Shown here in pieces: positions 22,545-32,184 of a stretch of DNA of 37,656 nt (positions are counted from its first letter, which is position 1; the number at the start of each line of letters is the position of its first letter). The position numbers were made by a program, and so were the translations under genes. Below the pieces are notes generated by a model. The model ran no database searches and was not told the DNA's origin. It saw nothing but the letters and a program-made list of their open reading frames with translations. Source of the DNA: a virus. The stretch covers positions 1-37,656 of the IMG/VR virus record IMGVR_UViG_3300045996_000809; one strand, 5' to 3'.

Positions 22545-24591
22545 GGGCTTCAAGATGGGCGCCGCGTTCGTCGATGTGTCGGTCGAGGACAACACCAAGG
22601 AGGGCCGGGAGGGCATCGGCTCGAAGATGGTGGCCTGGGCCGGGGGTCTCGCGCTGGGCGGCATCATCTCCAAGGGCGTCACCGACAACCTCGAGGTGGG
22701 CGCCAGCGTCTCTAAGCTGAGCGCCCAGCTCAACCTCACCAAGGACGTATCCGAGCGCGCCGGCAAGATCGCGGGCGAGGTCTACCGCAACAACTTCGGT
22801 GCCAGCATCCCCGAGGTCAACGCGGCCATCGCGTCGGTAGGCCAGAACCTCCTCAACCTGAACACGGCCACCGAGGAGAGCATCCAGGGCGCCACGGAGG
22901 CGGCGCTGGGATTGGCGTCCGTGTTCGACCAGGACGTGAACGAGGTCATCCGGGCGGCCGGCCAGCTCGTGAAGAACGGTCTGGCGCCGGACTCGGTGGC
23001 CGCGTTCGACATCATCACCCGGGCGTTTCAGTCCGGCGGCAACATCGCGGGGGACCTCCTCGAGACGATCAACGAATACTCGCCTCAGTTCGCCAAGCTG
23101 GGGTTCGACGGGGCGACCGCGCTCGGTGTGCTGTCCGCCGGCCTGCAGGCCGGCGCGCGCGACGGCGACGTGATGGCCGACGTGTTCAAGGAGTTCGGTC
23201 TCCGGGCGATCGACACCGCGGTGCTCACCACCGAGGGCTACCAGATGATCGGCCTGAACGCGGACGAGATGCGGGCCAAGGTCGCCGCTGGTGGCAAGGG
23301 CGCGAGCGACGCCATGGTGCAGGTGCTCACCGCTCTCCAGAACATGCAGGACCCCGTGGCGCAGAACGCCGCCGGCGTCGCCCTGTTCGGCACCCAGTGG
23401 GAGGACACGTTGCGGGCGATTCTGCCCAAGATGGACCTCACCGAAGCGAGCCTCACGGACATCGAGGGCGCCACGGCGAAGATGAACGAGCAGATGGGGG
23501 ACAACGGCGCGGCCAAAGTGGAGAGCGTGAAGCGCGCCATGGAGGGCTGGGTGTCCACCATGACCGGCCTGGACGGGCCGATGGGCGCGGTGTCGTCGTG
23601 GGTCGTGGGTTTCGCGCCGGCCGCCCTGCCGATGATCTCCCAGATCGCCATGATCGGGAGCAGTTTCGCGACCATGGGCCTGTTCGCGGAAGGCGGTGCA
23701 CTCCGGGTAGTCGGCGGTTGGATCGCCATGGGCACCGCGTCGATGGTGAACGCGGTCAAGATGGCCGCCTCCTGGGTGTTGGCGTTCTGGCCGGTGGCGT
23801 TGATCATCGCGGCCGTCGTGGCGCTCGCCGCACTAGTGATCATGAACTGGGACGCCATATCCGCCTGGACCACGAAGACCTGGAATGATATTTGGAAAAC
23901 CGTTTCAGACGCCATTACGGTGGCCGCGGAGTGGGTCGGCCAGAAGATCGACGCCATTGTCGGTTTCTTCCAGATGCTGGGTCGGATCCCCGGCAACGTC
24001 GCCAATTGGTTCAACCAAATCCGGCTGGGTGCCATCCAGAAGCTGGTGGAGCTGGTCAACTGGGTCAAGAGCTTGCCCGGCAAAATCCTTGGTGCGCTAG
24101 GAAACCTGGGCAATCTATTGCTCAACGCGGGTAAGGCAATCCTGGACGGGTTCCTCCGTGGCTTGAAGAACGCGTGGCGCGCGGTGACCGACTTCGTCGG
24201 TGGGATCGGCGATTGGATCAGTGACCACAAAGGACCGATCGAAGTCGACATGGTCCTGCTCACCCCGCACGGCAACGCGCTCATGAAGGGACTCAAGGAC
24301 GGGCTCAGCGCCGGCTTCACTGCGGAGGTTCAACCGCTCGTGTCCGGCATGGCCACCGAGTTGGCCGCCCAGGAGTGGACCGTAGGACCGCCTACGTTCG
24401 CGACCCCGGTCGGGGGCGACGGCGCGGCGTCGCCTACAGGCAGTGACGGACGTGGCACGATCATCATCGAGAGCCTGACCGTGACGTTCCCTGGGAGCCT
24501 GAACGCCATGAACCGCACCGAGCTACGCCAGGTCGGCGAGACCGTCCGTGACGTGATCCGCACCATCGAGCGCGAGGAGCGGACGGCATGA
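22537..24591 (+). CDS. Tape measure protein
   Basis: A 684-residue protein from GTG 22537 after GAGAGGAGG. It is helical and Ala-rich, with hydrophobic segments around APAALPMISQIAMIGSSFA and the strong membrane-like VLAFWPVALIIAAVVALAAL, then Trp-rich repeats (AEWVGQKIDAIVGFF, VNWVKSLPGKIL). Length sets tail length; about 1.5 angstroms per residue would give roughly 100 nm, short for a siphovirus. No peptidase domain was seen. It follows G/GT and precedes baseplate genes. Confidence 0.93.
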   Translation: MAEGFKMGAAFVDVSVEDNTKEGREGIGSKMVAWAGGLALGGIISKGVTDNLEVGASVSKLSAQLNLTKDVSERAGKIAGEVYRNNFGASIPEVNAAIASVGQNLLNLNTATEESIQGATEAALGLASVFDQDVNEVIRAAGQLVKNGLAPDSVAAFDIITRAFQSGGNIAGDLLETINEYSPQFAKLGFDGATALGVLSAGLQAGARDGDVMADVFKEFGLRAIDTAVLTTEGYQMIGLNADEMRAKVAAGGKGASDAMVQVLTALQNMQDPVAQNAAGVALFGTQWEDTLRAILPKMDLTEASLTDIEGATAKMNEQMGDNGAAKVESVKRAMEGWVSTMTGLDGPMGAVSSWVVGFAPAALPMISQIAMIGSSFATMGLFAEGGALRVVGGWIAMGTASMVNAVKMAASWVLAFWPVALIIAAVVALAALVIMNWDAISAWTTKTWNDIWKTVSDAITVAAEWVGQKIDAIVGFFQMLGRIPGNVANWFNQIRLGAIQKLVELVNWVKSLPGKILGALGNLGNLLLNAGKAILDGFLRGLKNAWRAVTDFVGGIGDWISDHKGPIEVDMVLLTPHGNALMKGLKDGLSAGFTAEVQPLVSGMATELAAQEWTVGPPTFATPVGGDGAASPTGSDGRGTIIIESLTVTFPGSLNAMNRTELRQVGETVRDVIRTIEREERTA

Positions 24592-25784
24592 CCTACGGAC
24601 TGATCGCCGCCGGCCGGCTCCCGCTCCGCGAGGACTTCCCGGCGGGACTCACCGGCGCGGGGATGACGCTCAAGGGACAGGAGTCCTCCCCGCCCCTGAG
24701 CCTGCTTGAGCTGGAGCGCCGCCGCGAGGACCTCCTGGGCCTGGACGGCGACACCATCCCCGTCACGTTCACGAGCAAGGCGCGTCTCTCCGGGTTCTAC
24801 CGGGTGCAGTCCGCCAAGGCCGACCTCGTGAACTGGACCGGCCACGCCGTGGCCACCCTGGACTGGACGCTGGAGCTGGTCCGGCTCGGCACCGAGTTCG
24901 AGCTGGATCATGAGAGTCGGCTCTCGGGGCCGCTCACTCGCAACACGAGCCATGCGGTCACCGGCGAGCGCTGGCTGGCGCCGCCGGTCGGGCACTACGG
25001 ATTCTGGTCGGGCACCACGTCGCCGACCGCGGTCACTCGCACCGGCATCGACGGGCCGATGCTGGTCTACCGGAACGTGCCCGCCACGCATCCCCGGTGG
25101 GGCACCACGACCGGCGGCGCGCTGGCCGGGCGCGTCCGATTCCTGGACGACGGCCCCACGGAGCGCACCGGCACCAACTTCACGCCAGCCGCCACGGGCT
25201 GGGAGCTGGCCAACGGCCTCGTGCGTGTTCGCCCCCTCACCGCCGGTGGCGTGCTCGAGGTGGCCGCCTGGGACCCCGGGGCGGGGAGCTGGGAGACCAA
25301 GGCGTGGGACCTCACCGCCGCCGGGGTGAGCCTGGGCGCTCCCCGCTCCGTGACCCTACTCCGCAACCAGTTCGAGGCGACCGTGGTCCGTGTGCTCTGG
25401 GGCACCAGCGCCGGGCCGGGTCGCACCACCGTGGACCTGACGCTCCGGCGGGGGTCGCGGTTCGTCGAGCTGTACGTGCAGGCCAGCACGAGCACGACCC
25501 TGGCGATCGTGCGAGCTACAGCAGAAGGCGCCACTGCGGGTACGGGGTACCTCCGGGCGACGGCCGACGACGCGGCCGGCAACCGGTACGTCCTGGGCAG
25601 TGCCCAGGCGTTCAGCACCGACCTGGCCAACGGCGGGATCTCCAAGGCCGCCACGCGCACGCTGGACGCATTCCTGGGCGTCGCCCTGGCCGGCGGCGCT
25701 GCGGTGGTCGGTGACCAACCAGACCACCTCATGGCCCAATACCTCGGGTCGCCCGGTGAACTCGTCGTCCCGGTGAGGCGGTAG
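24588..25784 (+). CDS. Distal tail-like protein
   Basis: A 398-residue beta-rich protein starting in an ATGA overlap with the tape measure. The first 110 residues (TIPVTFTSKARLSGFYRVQSA, ATLDWTLELVRLG in parts) resemble the N-terminal ring domain of distal tail proteins. The remainder (HYGFWSGTTSPTAVTRTG onward) looks like a galectin- or jelly-roll-type domain. It would form the tail-tip hub to which the next proteins bind. Confidence 0.72.
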   Translation: MTYGLIAAGRLPLREDFPAGLTGAGMTLKGQESSPPLSLLELERRREDLLGLDGDTIPVTFTSKARLSGFYRVQSAKADLVNWTGHAVATLDWTLELVRLGTEFELDHESRLSGPLTRNTSHAVTGERWLAPPVGHYGFWSGTTSPTAVTRTGIDGPMLVYRNVPATHPRWGTTTGGALAGRVRFLDDGPTERTGTNFTPAATGWELANGLVRVRPLTAGGVLEVAAWDPGAGSWETKAWDLTAAGVSLGAPRSVTLLRNQFEATVVRVLWGTSAGPGRTTVDLTLRRGSRFVELYVQASTSTTLAIVRATAEGATAGTGYLRATADDAAGNRYVLGSAQAFSTDLANGGISKAATRTLDAFLGVALAGGAAVVGDQPDHLMAQYLGSPGELVVPVRR

Positions 25785-25786
25785 CC

Positions 25787-28579
25787 ATGGCCATCACGGA
25801 AGCGCTGGGCGCGCTCGGCTCATGGACGCTGGACCTCAAGGAGGACACGCCACGGGAGATCCGCGAGCGCATCCGCTACTTCGGGCACATCACGGTGCAC
25901 ACCGGTCGCGTCGAGCCGGCGCTGGTCGGGGACGGCCTGCTGAACTCCGGTCGGTACACCGGCGTGCTTCGCGGCAAGGGTGAGCGCGACGAGGGGTTCA
26001 CCATCTCCGGGTGTGGCATGGAGTTCTGGCTGGGAGACGAGGACGACAAGGGTGTGGTGATCGAAGACTTGATCGTCTTCGATGCCGAGACACCCACTCA
26101 GACCATCCGGGAGTTGCTCGCCCTGACCACGGCCGTGGTCGAAGGGACGTTCCACTCCGTGGCCGGGACGTACTCGGGACCACACCAGTTCGAGGTGTTG
26201 CGCAAGGCGATCGCATACGTGGCTGCTACCACGGGTGTGGAGTACCGCGTCAACGGCGACGCAACCATGGACGTGGGGGCGATCGAGGATCTCTACGTCA
26301 CAGACCCCAAGTGCTTGATCGTCAAGCGCGGTGCTGGCGTCGACATGGATCTTCGTGCACTGCTCGGCACGTCCCAAGTGGACACTGACGTGGAGGACTA
26401 CACCACGCGGGCCTTGCTCCTGGCTGCCAGCACCGAAAGTCAGGTGGCCACCGGCAGTGCGGAGCTGGACCCGGGCGAGGTCCCGTATAAGGACCGGTTC
26501 GGCAACCCGGTGAAGCTGACCCGGATGATCAGTGAGTCCACAACGGACGCCACCAACGCGGACGCACGAGCCCAGCTCCAGCTCAACCGGTTCTCTCAGA
26601 CCCGAGACGCACTCTCACTGTCCACATCGGAGTACGACATCAACGGGTCGGCCCGGGTCGGGGACTACGTCGGCGTGTACAACCCGGACCAGCTCTTGGT
26701 GGACTACGACAACGAGGTGCCGTTCCGTGGTGCCTTGATCAACCCGATCAACCTCCGGCTGATCGAGACCACCTGGCCGGTCGCTCCCGGCTTCATGGTC
26801 GCCTATCGCGACCCGGACGGGGTGTGGCTGGACCTCACCGACTACGTCAAGTTCGAGGGCGGCCAGACGACGATCAAGGTCGGGGGGTACAACCGCTCCC
26901 TCACCGGCTCGAGCACCGAACCGATCGGCCGCCTTCCTCAGCCGGACACCTCCGTACCCGCACAGGTCGTCTGGGTCGAGCCGTTCCGCATGGGCGTCTA
27001 CCAATCAGAGGTCACTGGGGAGGCCCGGGGCGAGGCGCTGGTGGCCTGGGAGACACCGCTCAACACGAACAGCACACCTGTCACGGACGGATCGCACTAC
27101 GAGATCCGGTACCGCACCGCCACGACGCCGCTCTTCCCGGTCGAATGGGACATGCTCGAGGACACCGAACTCACCTGGGACCAGCTCGAAGCTACCGGCG
27201 CGACGTGGGACAACCCCATCCAGTACGCGGCCACCGACTGGCAGACCGCGGTGGCGCCGTGGGACTCGAACACGTTGCGGCTCCTGGACCTGACTCCGGC
27301 CATGGGCTACGAGATCCAGATTCGCGCCGTGGACCTGGCCAACCCCACGAACTACGGCGAGTGGTCCGCCCTCGTCGAGTTCCAGACGACGACTGACAAC
27401 GTCCCGCCGGCCACGCCCGCGCCACCTGTGATCGTGTCCAACCCGATCGCCGTCCAGATGGTGCACACACTGGGCATCGCGGAGGGCGGGGAGTACAACC
27501 TGGACCGCGATCTCCACCACCTCGAGCTGCACGGCTCGCCGGACCCGCTGTTCACGCCTGACGTGAACACGTTGCTGGGCAAGGTGATCGCCCAGTACGG
27601 ACTGATCACCGGACAGATACCGGTGGTGCAGACCTTCCAGGTCAATGTGATCGACCCCCAGTGGTTCCGGGTGGTCGCCGTCGACGAGGCCGGTAACCGC
27701 TCCCTGCCGTCGACAGCGGTGAAGGCCAAGGCCGGGTTGATCGACGAACAGTACATCTCCAGCCTGACCGTCTCCAAGATCACGGCCGGCGAGATCACCA
27801 CGGACTGGTTGCTGGGTGGCTCGATCGCCACCGCGAAGGCCGGGCCTCGTGTCCACATGGACTACGCCGGCCTTCGCGGCTACAAGACGGACGGCACCCT
27901 GGGCCTGGACTGGAAGTCCAGCAACGGACTCCTGCACGTGCTCGGTGAAGCCGGCATCAAGGTCACCGGCGGCGGGAACGTCGAGATCACCGATGGTGCC
28001 GTGGTCGTCAAGAACGCCGGCGGCAACGTGATCGTGGAGCTGGGAGAGTGCCGAGATGGCCGCCATGGGCTCCAGGTGTTCAAGGACAACGGCGCCCGTG
28101 TCGCGCGCATCGGTGAGCTGGAGACCGCGGGCGGGGAGGGCATCGAGTTCGTTGACGACTTCGGGACATTGGTGCGGGCTAGCACGTTGGCGTTCGGCAT
28201 TGACTCGGTGACAAACGCCGGATCGATCCTGGCATCGTCGAGTACGTTCAGTGCGGGTTCTCCCGTGGTCTCGGTATCTGCCACCATCGGTAATTCAGGA
28301 AAAGCCCTTGTGCACCTGGGTGCGTTCCTCCTGATGAACGATCCTGCAAACTTCGGTGGTGGGTCAATGTCCTACGGCGTCTCGGGAGCCACCACACGAG
28401 CGGTGTCCGTAGTAGACGCTCTGTCCTGTTCCGGTCAGATGAACATGGGGGCCGGACGTACAGTCCAGGTAACCGGCCTGACCCCGGGTGTCAACACGTT
28501 CTATCTCGCGTACAAGTCCACTGTGAACGGTCAAATTTCACAGTTCGTCAACCGCACACTCGCCGTACAACCCTACTGA
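25787..28579 (+). CDS. Large minor tail / baseplate hub protein with Fn3-like domain
   Basis: A 930-residue protein. The N-terminal 350 residues resemble tail-associated hub proteins (SGCGMEFWLGDEDDKGVVIE, TIRELLALTTAVVEGTF, VGDYVGVYNPDQLLVDY). Residues about 395-540 include fibronectin III-like strands (GSHYEIRYRTATTP, LDLTPAMGYEIQIRAVD). The C-terminus has a Gly/Asn-rich beta region (GGGNVEITDGAVVVKNAGGN) like beta-helical fibre parts. It probably anchors the receptor-binding protein encoded next. Confidence 0.8.
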   Translation: MAITEALGALGSWTLDLKEDTPREIRERIRYFGHITVHTGRVEPALVGDGLLNSGRYTGVLRGKGERDEGFTISGCGMEFWLGDEDDKGVVIEDLIVFDAETPTQTIRELLALTTAVVEGTFHSVAGTYSGPHQFEVLRKAIAYVAATTGVEYRVNGDATMDVGAIEDLYVTDPKCLIVKRGAGVDMDLRALLGTSQVDTDVEDYTTRALLLAASTESQVATGSAELDPGEVPYKDRFGNPVKLTRMISESTTDATNADARAQLQLNRFSQTRDALSLSTSEYDINGSARVGDYVGVYNPDQLLVDYDNEVPFRGALINPINLRLIETTWPVAPGFMVAYRDPDGVWLDLTDYVKFEGGQTTIKVGGYNRSLTGSSTEPIGRLPQPDTSVPAQVVWVEPFRMGVYQSEVTGEARGEALVAWETPLNTNSTPVTDGSHYEIRYRTATTPLFPVEWDMLEDTELTWDQLEATGATWDNPIQYAATDWQTAVAPWDSNTLRLLDLTPAMGYEIQIRAVDLANPTNYGEWSALVEFQTTTDNVPPATPAPPVIVSNPIAVQMVHTLGIAEGGEYNLDRDLHHLELHGSPDPLFTPDVNTLLGKVIAQYGLITGQIPVVQTFQVNVIDPQWFRVVAVDEAGNRSLPSTAVKAKAGLIDEQYISSLTVSKITAGEITTDWLLGGSIATAKAGPRVHMDYAGLRGYKTDGTLGLDWKSSNGLLHVLGEAGIKVTGGGNVEITDGAVVVKNAGGNVIVELGECRDGRHGLQVFKDNGARVARIGELETAGGEGIEFVDDFGTLVRASTLAFGIDSVTNAGSILASSSTFSAGSPVVSVSATIGNSGKALVHLGAFLLMNDPANFGGGSMSYGVSGATTRAVSVVDALSCSGQMNMGAGRTVQVTGLTPGVNTFYLAYKSTVNGQISQFVNRTLAVQPY

Positions 28580-28593
28580 TTGGAGGCCCACTC

Positions 28594-30435
28594 ATGGCAC
28601 CCACGGGCAAGCTGGGCCTCGAACTCCCGGCCGGTAGCGATCTCATTACGAGGACTACTCAGCTCAACGCCAACCTTTCTCGACTCATGGACGCTACCGG
28701 GTTCATCCTCTGCACGTCCGACGCACGTCCTGTGCCGCCCACCACGTTCCCAGGGATGCCCATCCACGAGACGGACACCGGCGCCAAGTACATGCGCAAC
28801 CCGCTCGACACGGGGTGGCTTCCGGTGGGTGCGAGCACATGGGCGACGCTGGGCGCCGGCGCGATCCGGGCGACCAAGCCACTCCGGCCGTACGGCCAGG
28901 ACACCAACCACAGTGCGTTCCCTGCCATCCTGCTCAAGCAGGATGGCGAGATGATCTGTGTGTACCGGCAGGGCACAGACCACATCACGGCTCGAGACGG
29001 CATCCTCCGGGTCACCCGGTCGTCGGACATGGGTCGCTCGTGGGCTTCGCCGGCCACTCTGCTCTCCCTGCCCGGGGTCGACCTCCGGGACCCTGGGCTG
29101 TCGGAGTCGGCGGATGGCACCAAGATCTGGCTCACCTACGTGAAGACCACCGCGGCCGCACCGTTCAACGGCGCCTACTTCCGTACGTCCACGGACGGGG
29201 GTCTCTCCTTCGGTGCTGAGACCCGCATCGACAACGGAGTGACGGCCGCGAGCGTCGCACCCATCGTCGAGCTGAACGATGGCACGTTGGTGATGCCCTG
29301 GTATGGCACGACCGGCGCGGAGACGTGGCGCTCGGTGTGGATCGCGAAGTCCACCAACGGTGGTACGTCGTGGACGTCCACGCGGATCGTGAACGGGCAG
29401 ACCGCGGGGCGCCACTACGAGGAGCCGTACATTGCACGTAACGGCACCATCCTGGGCATGACGTTCCGGTGGGGTGCGGTCCAGTCCATCGGATTCGCGT
29501 CCTCTGTGGACAATGCGGTCAACTGGTCCGCTGGAGCTGAGAAGTTCGCTGGCACCGGCAAGCCCAACTGCTTCTGGGTCAACCCGCACACACTCGCTCT
29601 GATCTACCGTCGACTCTCCGGCGGCCACGCGATAATCAGATACACACGAGATCTGGGTCAGACCTGGTTCGGGGAGATCGCGATCGAGAACCGGCGCTCA
29701 CCGTCCGGGTGGATGACCTACTCCGACGTGTCCATGGTCCAGCCAGGAGCCGGGATCATGGCTTTAGCCCAGGAGACATCCAGTGCCAGCTCCCGGCTGT
29801 TCTTCGGATACGTGGGGGAAGCCGGGGCCACCACCCCGTTCGGCGCCTTGGATGAGGAACAGGCCGCGCTTACGTCCAATGTGGACGGCGTGATCTTCGC
29901 AACCAACTTCGGACAGGCGGATGGTGCGCTCACCTCACCCTGGGCTGTCACATCCGGGACGGGCAACGTGAGCAACGGCGTGCTCACTCCAGCCACCGCG
30001 GCCACTCAGACAGTCGCGCGTATCCATGCCGGCTCCACCGAGATCGAGGTGGAAGGCGAGTTCCAGTGGACCGGGGCGGATGTAGGATTCGCTGGACTCG
30101 TGTTCGCCATGACCGATGGAGCCACCTACTGGGCGTTCTTGCGGGACTTCCCGGCGTCGGTCGCATCCCTGCGCCTATACCAGTACACCGGGGGCGTGCC
30201 TACCATGAAGGCCACGGTGGCGTTTCCGTCGATGCCGAGCACGTACCACAAGCTCAAGGTGATTAAGAAGCATGGCAGTGTCGCGTGCTTCTGGAATGAC
30301 CGCAACATGCTGAACTACTCGATGACCGGCCCGGAACTCACGTCCACAGTGAACGGTACATATGTGGGGGTGAGTTTGCAGAACGGGTCTGGTGGGGACC
30401 AGGCCACGTGTCGGCGGTTTCTCGTACGAAACTAA
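28594..30435 (+). CDS. Sialidase-like beta-propeller tail fibre / receptor-binding protein
   Basis: A 613-residue protein with a GGAGG ribosome site. An N-terminal virion-binding part (GLELPAGSDLITRTTQLNANLSRLM) is typical of tail fibres. Four Asp-box-like motifs mark a sialidase-type propeller: SSDMGRSW (143-150), STDGGLSF (199-206), STNGGTSW (253-260) and TRDLGQTW (351-358). The C-terminal 180 residues look like a concanavalin/LamG-type domain (GADVGFAGLVFAMTDGATYW, YHKLKVIKKHG). It may bind or trim a host surface glycan. Catalytic residues (Arg triad, Tyr/Glu pair) cannot be assigned by eye. Confidence 0.82.
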   Translation: MAPTGKLGLELPAGSDLITRTTQLNANLSRLMDATGFILCTSDARPVPPTTFPGMPIHETDTGAKYMRNPLDTGWLPVGASTWATLGAGAIRATKPLRPYGQDTNHSAFPAILLKQDGEMICVYRQGTDHITARDGILRVTRSSDMGRSWASPATLLSLPGVDLRDPGLSESADGTKIWLTYVKTTAAAPFNGAYFRTSTDGGLSFGAETRIDNGVTAASVAPIVELNDGTLVMPWYGTTGAETWRSVWIAKSTNGGTSWTSTRIVNGQTAGRHYEEPYIARNGTILGMTFRWGAVQSIGFASSVDNAVNWSAGAEKFAGTGKPNCFWVNPHTLALIYRRLSGGHAIIRYTRDLGQTWFGEIAIENRRSPSGWMTYSDVSMVQPGAGIMALAQETSSASSRLFFGYVGEAGATTPFGALDEEQAALTSNVDGVIFATNFGQADGALTSPWAVTSGTGNVSNGVLTPATAATQTVARIHAGSTEIEVEGEFQWTGADVGFAGLVFAMTDGATYWAFLRDFPASVASLRLYQYTGGVPTMKATVAFPSMPSTYHKLKVIKKHGSVACFWNDRNMLNYSMTGPELTSTVNGTYVGVSLQNGSGGDQATCRRFLVRN

Positions 30436-30492
30436 TCGTCCACATCAGACCACTACGACACGTATCGGGGGTACGGGAAAGGCCGGCGCACT

Positions 30493-30801
30493 GTGGATCA
30501 AGTGGCACAGTTGGTCACGGGCGGTGGCATCATCACGTTCCTGGGCCTCATTGTTTTCTACCTCTTGAACTCGAACAGACAGGACCGGGACCAGCATCGC
30601 AAGATCATTGCGGAGCAAGACAAGCGGATCGAAACCATGGAAGCCCGGCATGACGCGAAAATCGCCCAGCTCGAAACCAAGATCGATAACTTGGAGAGAG
30701 AAGTGGACACCGAGCGAACAGCGCGACAAGCCGCGGAATTCGAGGCCCGCACCGCCAAGCACCTACTCTCCCTGCTCCAGCCACCGGGGGAGGCGTCGTG
30801 A
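30493..30801 (+). CDS. Holin-like membrane protein with coiled coil
   Basis: A 102-residue protein starting at GTG. One hydrophobic helix near residues 9-26 (TGGGIITFLGLIVFYLL) is followed by a long charged coiled coil (EQDKRIETMEARHDAKIAQLETKIDNLE in parts). Actinophage lysis cassettes often hold a protein of this design before the endolysin. It could be a holin or a partner. The gap 30436-30492 contains CACTACGACAC, also seen at 32762-32772, but no convincing promoter. Confidence 0.65.
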   Translation: MDQVAQLVTGGGIITFLGLIVFYLLNSNRQDRDQHRKIIAEQDKRIETMEARHDAKIAQLETKIDNLEREVDTERTARQAAEFEARTAKHLLSLLQPPGEAS

Positions 30802-31406
30802 CCCACGAAGAGCTGGAGCGCGTCGGCCGGCGCCGTGATGTGATGAACCGGTTGATCGGGTTGGCAGTGGTCATTTTACTCACCGCGCTCGTGTGGATCG
30901 GACTGCTCATCCACGGTGACCGGGACGAGGCAGAGCAGGATGCCGCGGCGCTCGCCGAACCGGTGCTCGAGGTGTGCGATGGGGGCGGGGAGCCTGCGGC
31001 CGCGCTCGAGCAGCGCGGGGCGTGTCGTCGAGCTGAACAGCTCCCCGACCCCGACGACCCCGAGCAACAGGATCCCGAGAATCAAGATCCGGAAAACCAG
31101 GATGCCGAACAGCAGGACCCTGAAATTCAGGACGGGGATCCCAACGATCCTGACCCCATCGACGACCCGGACCCCAATGACCCGGACCCGGCGGACGATC
31201 CTGACTCGGATGACCCAGAGCAGCAGGAGCCGGAGATCCAGGACCCCGAGGAGCAGGAGCCGGAAATCCAGGAGCCAGAGGAGCAGAACGCCCCGGTGTG
31301 TCCTCCCGGCTTCACCGCGGAGCCATTCGTGTGGAACGGGCCGGACGACCTACCCAACACGGGTGACGAACGTACCTGGCTCCTGTGCATGGAGGACGTA
31401 CCCTGA
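30798..31406 (+). CDS. Membrane-anchored acidic Asp-Pro repeat protein
   Basis: A 202-residue protein starting at GTG in a GTGA overlap. Residues about 18-39 are a transmembrane helix (LIGLAVVILLTALVWIGLLI). Then come two Cys and about 90 residues of acidic low-complexity repeats based on DPENQ, DPEQQ, DPNDPDP and EPEIQ, then a short domain with two Cys (CPPGFTAEPFVWNG, LLCMEDVP). An extracellular spacer that crosses the cell wall is likely. It may assist lysis as a spanin- or holin-associated protein; unproven. Confidence 0.65.
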   Translation: MTHEELERVGRRRDVMNRLIGLAVVILLTALVWIGLLIHGDRDEAEQDAAALAEPVLEVCDGGGEPAAALEQRGACRRAEQLPDPDDPEQQDPENQDPENQDAEQQDPEIQDGDPNDPDPIDDPDPNDPDPADDPDSDDPEQQEPEIQDPEEQEPEIQEPEEQNAPVCPPGFTAEPFVWNGPDDLPNTGDERTWLLCMEDVP

Positions 31407-31440
31407 GGTAGACAAACTCAGACGCGTGAGGTGGGACCGC

Positions 31441-32112
31441 ATGGTGACCAGTCAAAACGGATGGCCGGCCAGCTCGAACAAACGCACGATCGGTGTGGAA
31501 CTGTTCAAGGTGGCCGGCGTCGAATTCGTGGGTGGCGTCAAGGCCGGGGACGTGGCGGCCGTGCTGGGCCACGTGGTGACGCGCTTCCACCACGAGGTCG
31601 AGAAGCTCGTGTCCAGCTGGTGCTGGGGATGGGCCTACCGCGATGTCCGTGCCGGCTCGACGCTGTCCAATCACGCCAGCGGTACGGCGATCGACGTGAA
31701 CGCACCGGCGCACCCGCTGGGCAAGCGAGGAACGTTCGCTCCCCGGCAGCGCGACCGGATCCGCGACATCCTTTCGGATGTTGACGGCGTGGTCCGGTGG
31801 GGTGGCAACTACAACGGCCGCCCCGACGAGATGCATTTTGAGATCAACGCCGGTCCGGCCATGGTGGCGCGGGTGGCGGCCAGAATCCGTAACCGCCCGG
31901 GAGGCGACGTGAAGAATCTGCTGATCATGCACGAGAAGACGAACCGCGCGACCTACGTCGGTGATGGCGTGACCCGACGGCACATCAAGAACGCCACGGA
32001 GCTGGCCGACCTCCAGTGGTGGATCAGGCGCCAGGGCGGGGACCCGACCGACTACGAAGTGGAGGACGGGCACCTGGCCGGCGTACTGGGTGTGGAGGTC
32101 AAACCGGTCTGA
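31441..32112 (+). CDS. Endolysin, M15-type (VanY/L-Ala-D-Glu) peptidase
   Basis: A 223-residue protein. ATG 31441 is preferred because GAGGTGGGA precedes it. The peptidase domain has SNHASGTAIDVNA with His78 and Asp85, and EMHFEI with His132, the zinc ligands of the M15_4 family, plus the conserved VRWGGNYNGRPDEMHF. It would cut peptides of the host peptidoglycan. The C-terminal 65 residues (NRATYVGDGVTRRHIKN, ADLQWWIRRQGG) may bind the wall. It is the last gene of the rightward arc, just before a bidirectional hairpin. Confidence 0.92.
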   Translation: MVTSQNGWPASSNKRTIGVELFKVAGVEFVGGVKAGDVAAVLGHVVTRFHHEVEKLVSSWCWGWAYRDVRAGSTLSNHASGTAIDVNAPAHPLGKRGTFAPRQRDRIRDILSDVDGVVRWGGNYNGRPDEMHFEINAGPAMVARVAARIRNRPGGDVKNLLIMHEKTNRATYVGDGVTRRHIKNATELADLQWWIRRQGGDPTDYEVEDGHLAGVLGVEVKPV

Positions 32113-32130
32113 CCCGGTAGGCTGCACATG

Positions 32131-32173
32131 CCGAAGCCCCGCCTTCCTTTCCCAGGAGAGGGCGGGGCTTCGG
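32131..32173. terminator. Bidirectional terminator hairpin between convergent arcs
   Basis: CCGAAGCCCCGCC (32131-32143) pairs with GGCGGGGCTTCGG (32161-32173), a 13-bp stem. The loop can form a further TCCT/AGGA stem. It lies between the endolysin stop (32112) and the stop of the leftward micro-protein (32185), so it probably ends both arcs. Confidence 0.8.
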
Positions 32174-32184
32174 TCCGTTGAGAG

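Noticed and set aside
30436-30492. Promoter before the holin-like gene
   Set aside because: CACTACGACAC resembles part of the leftward operator family, but no matching -35/-10 pair with proper spacing was found.
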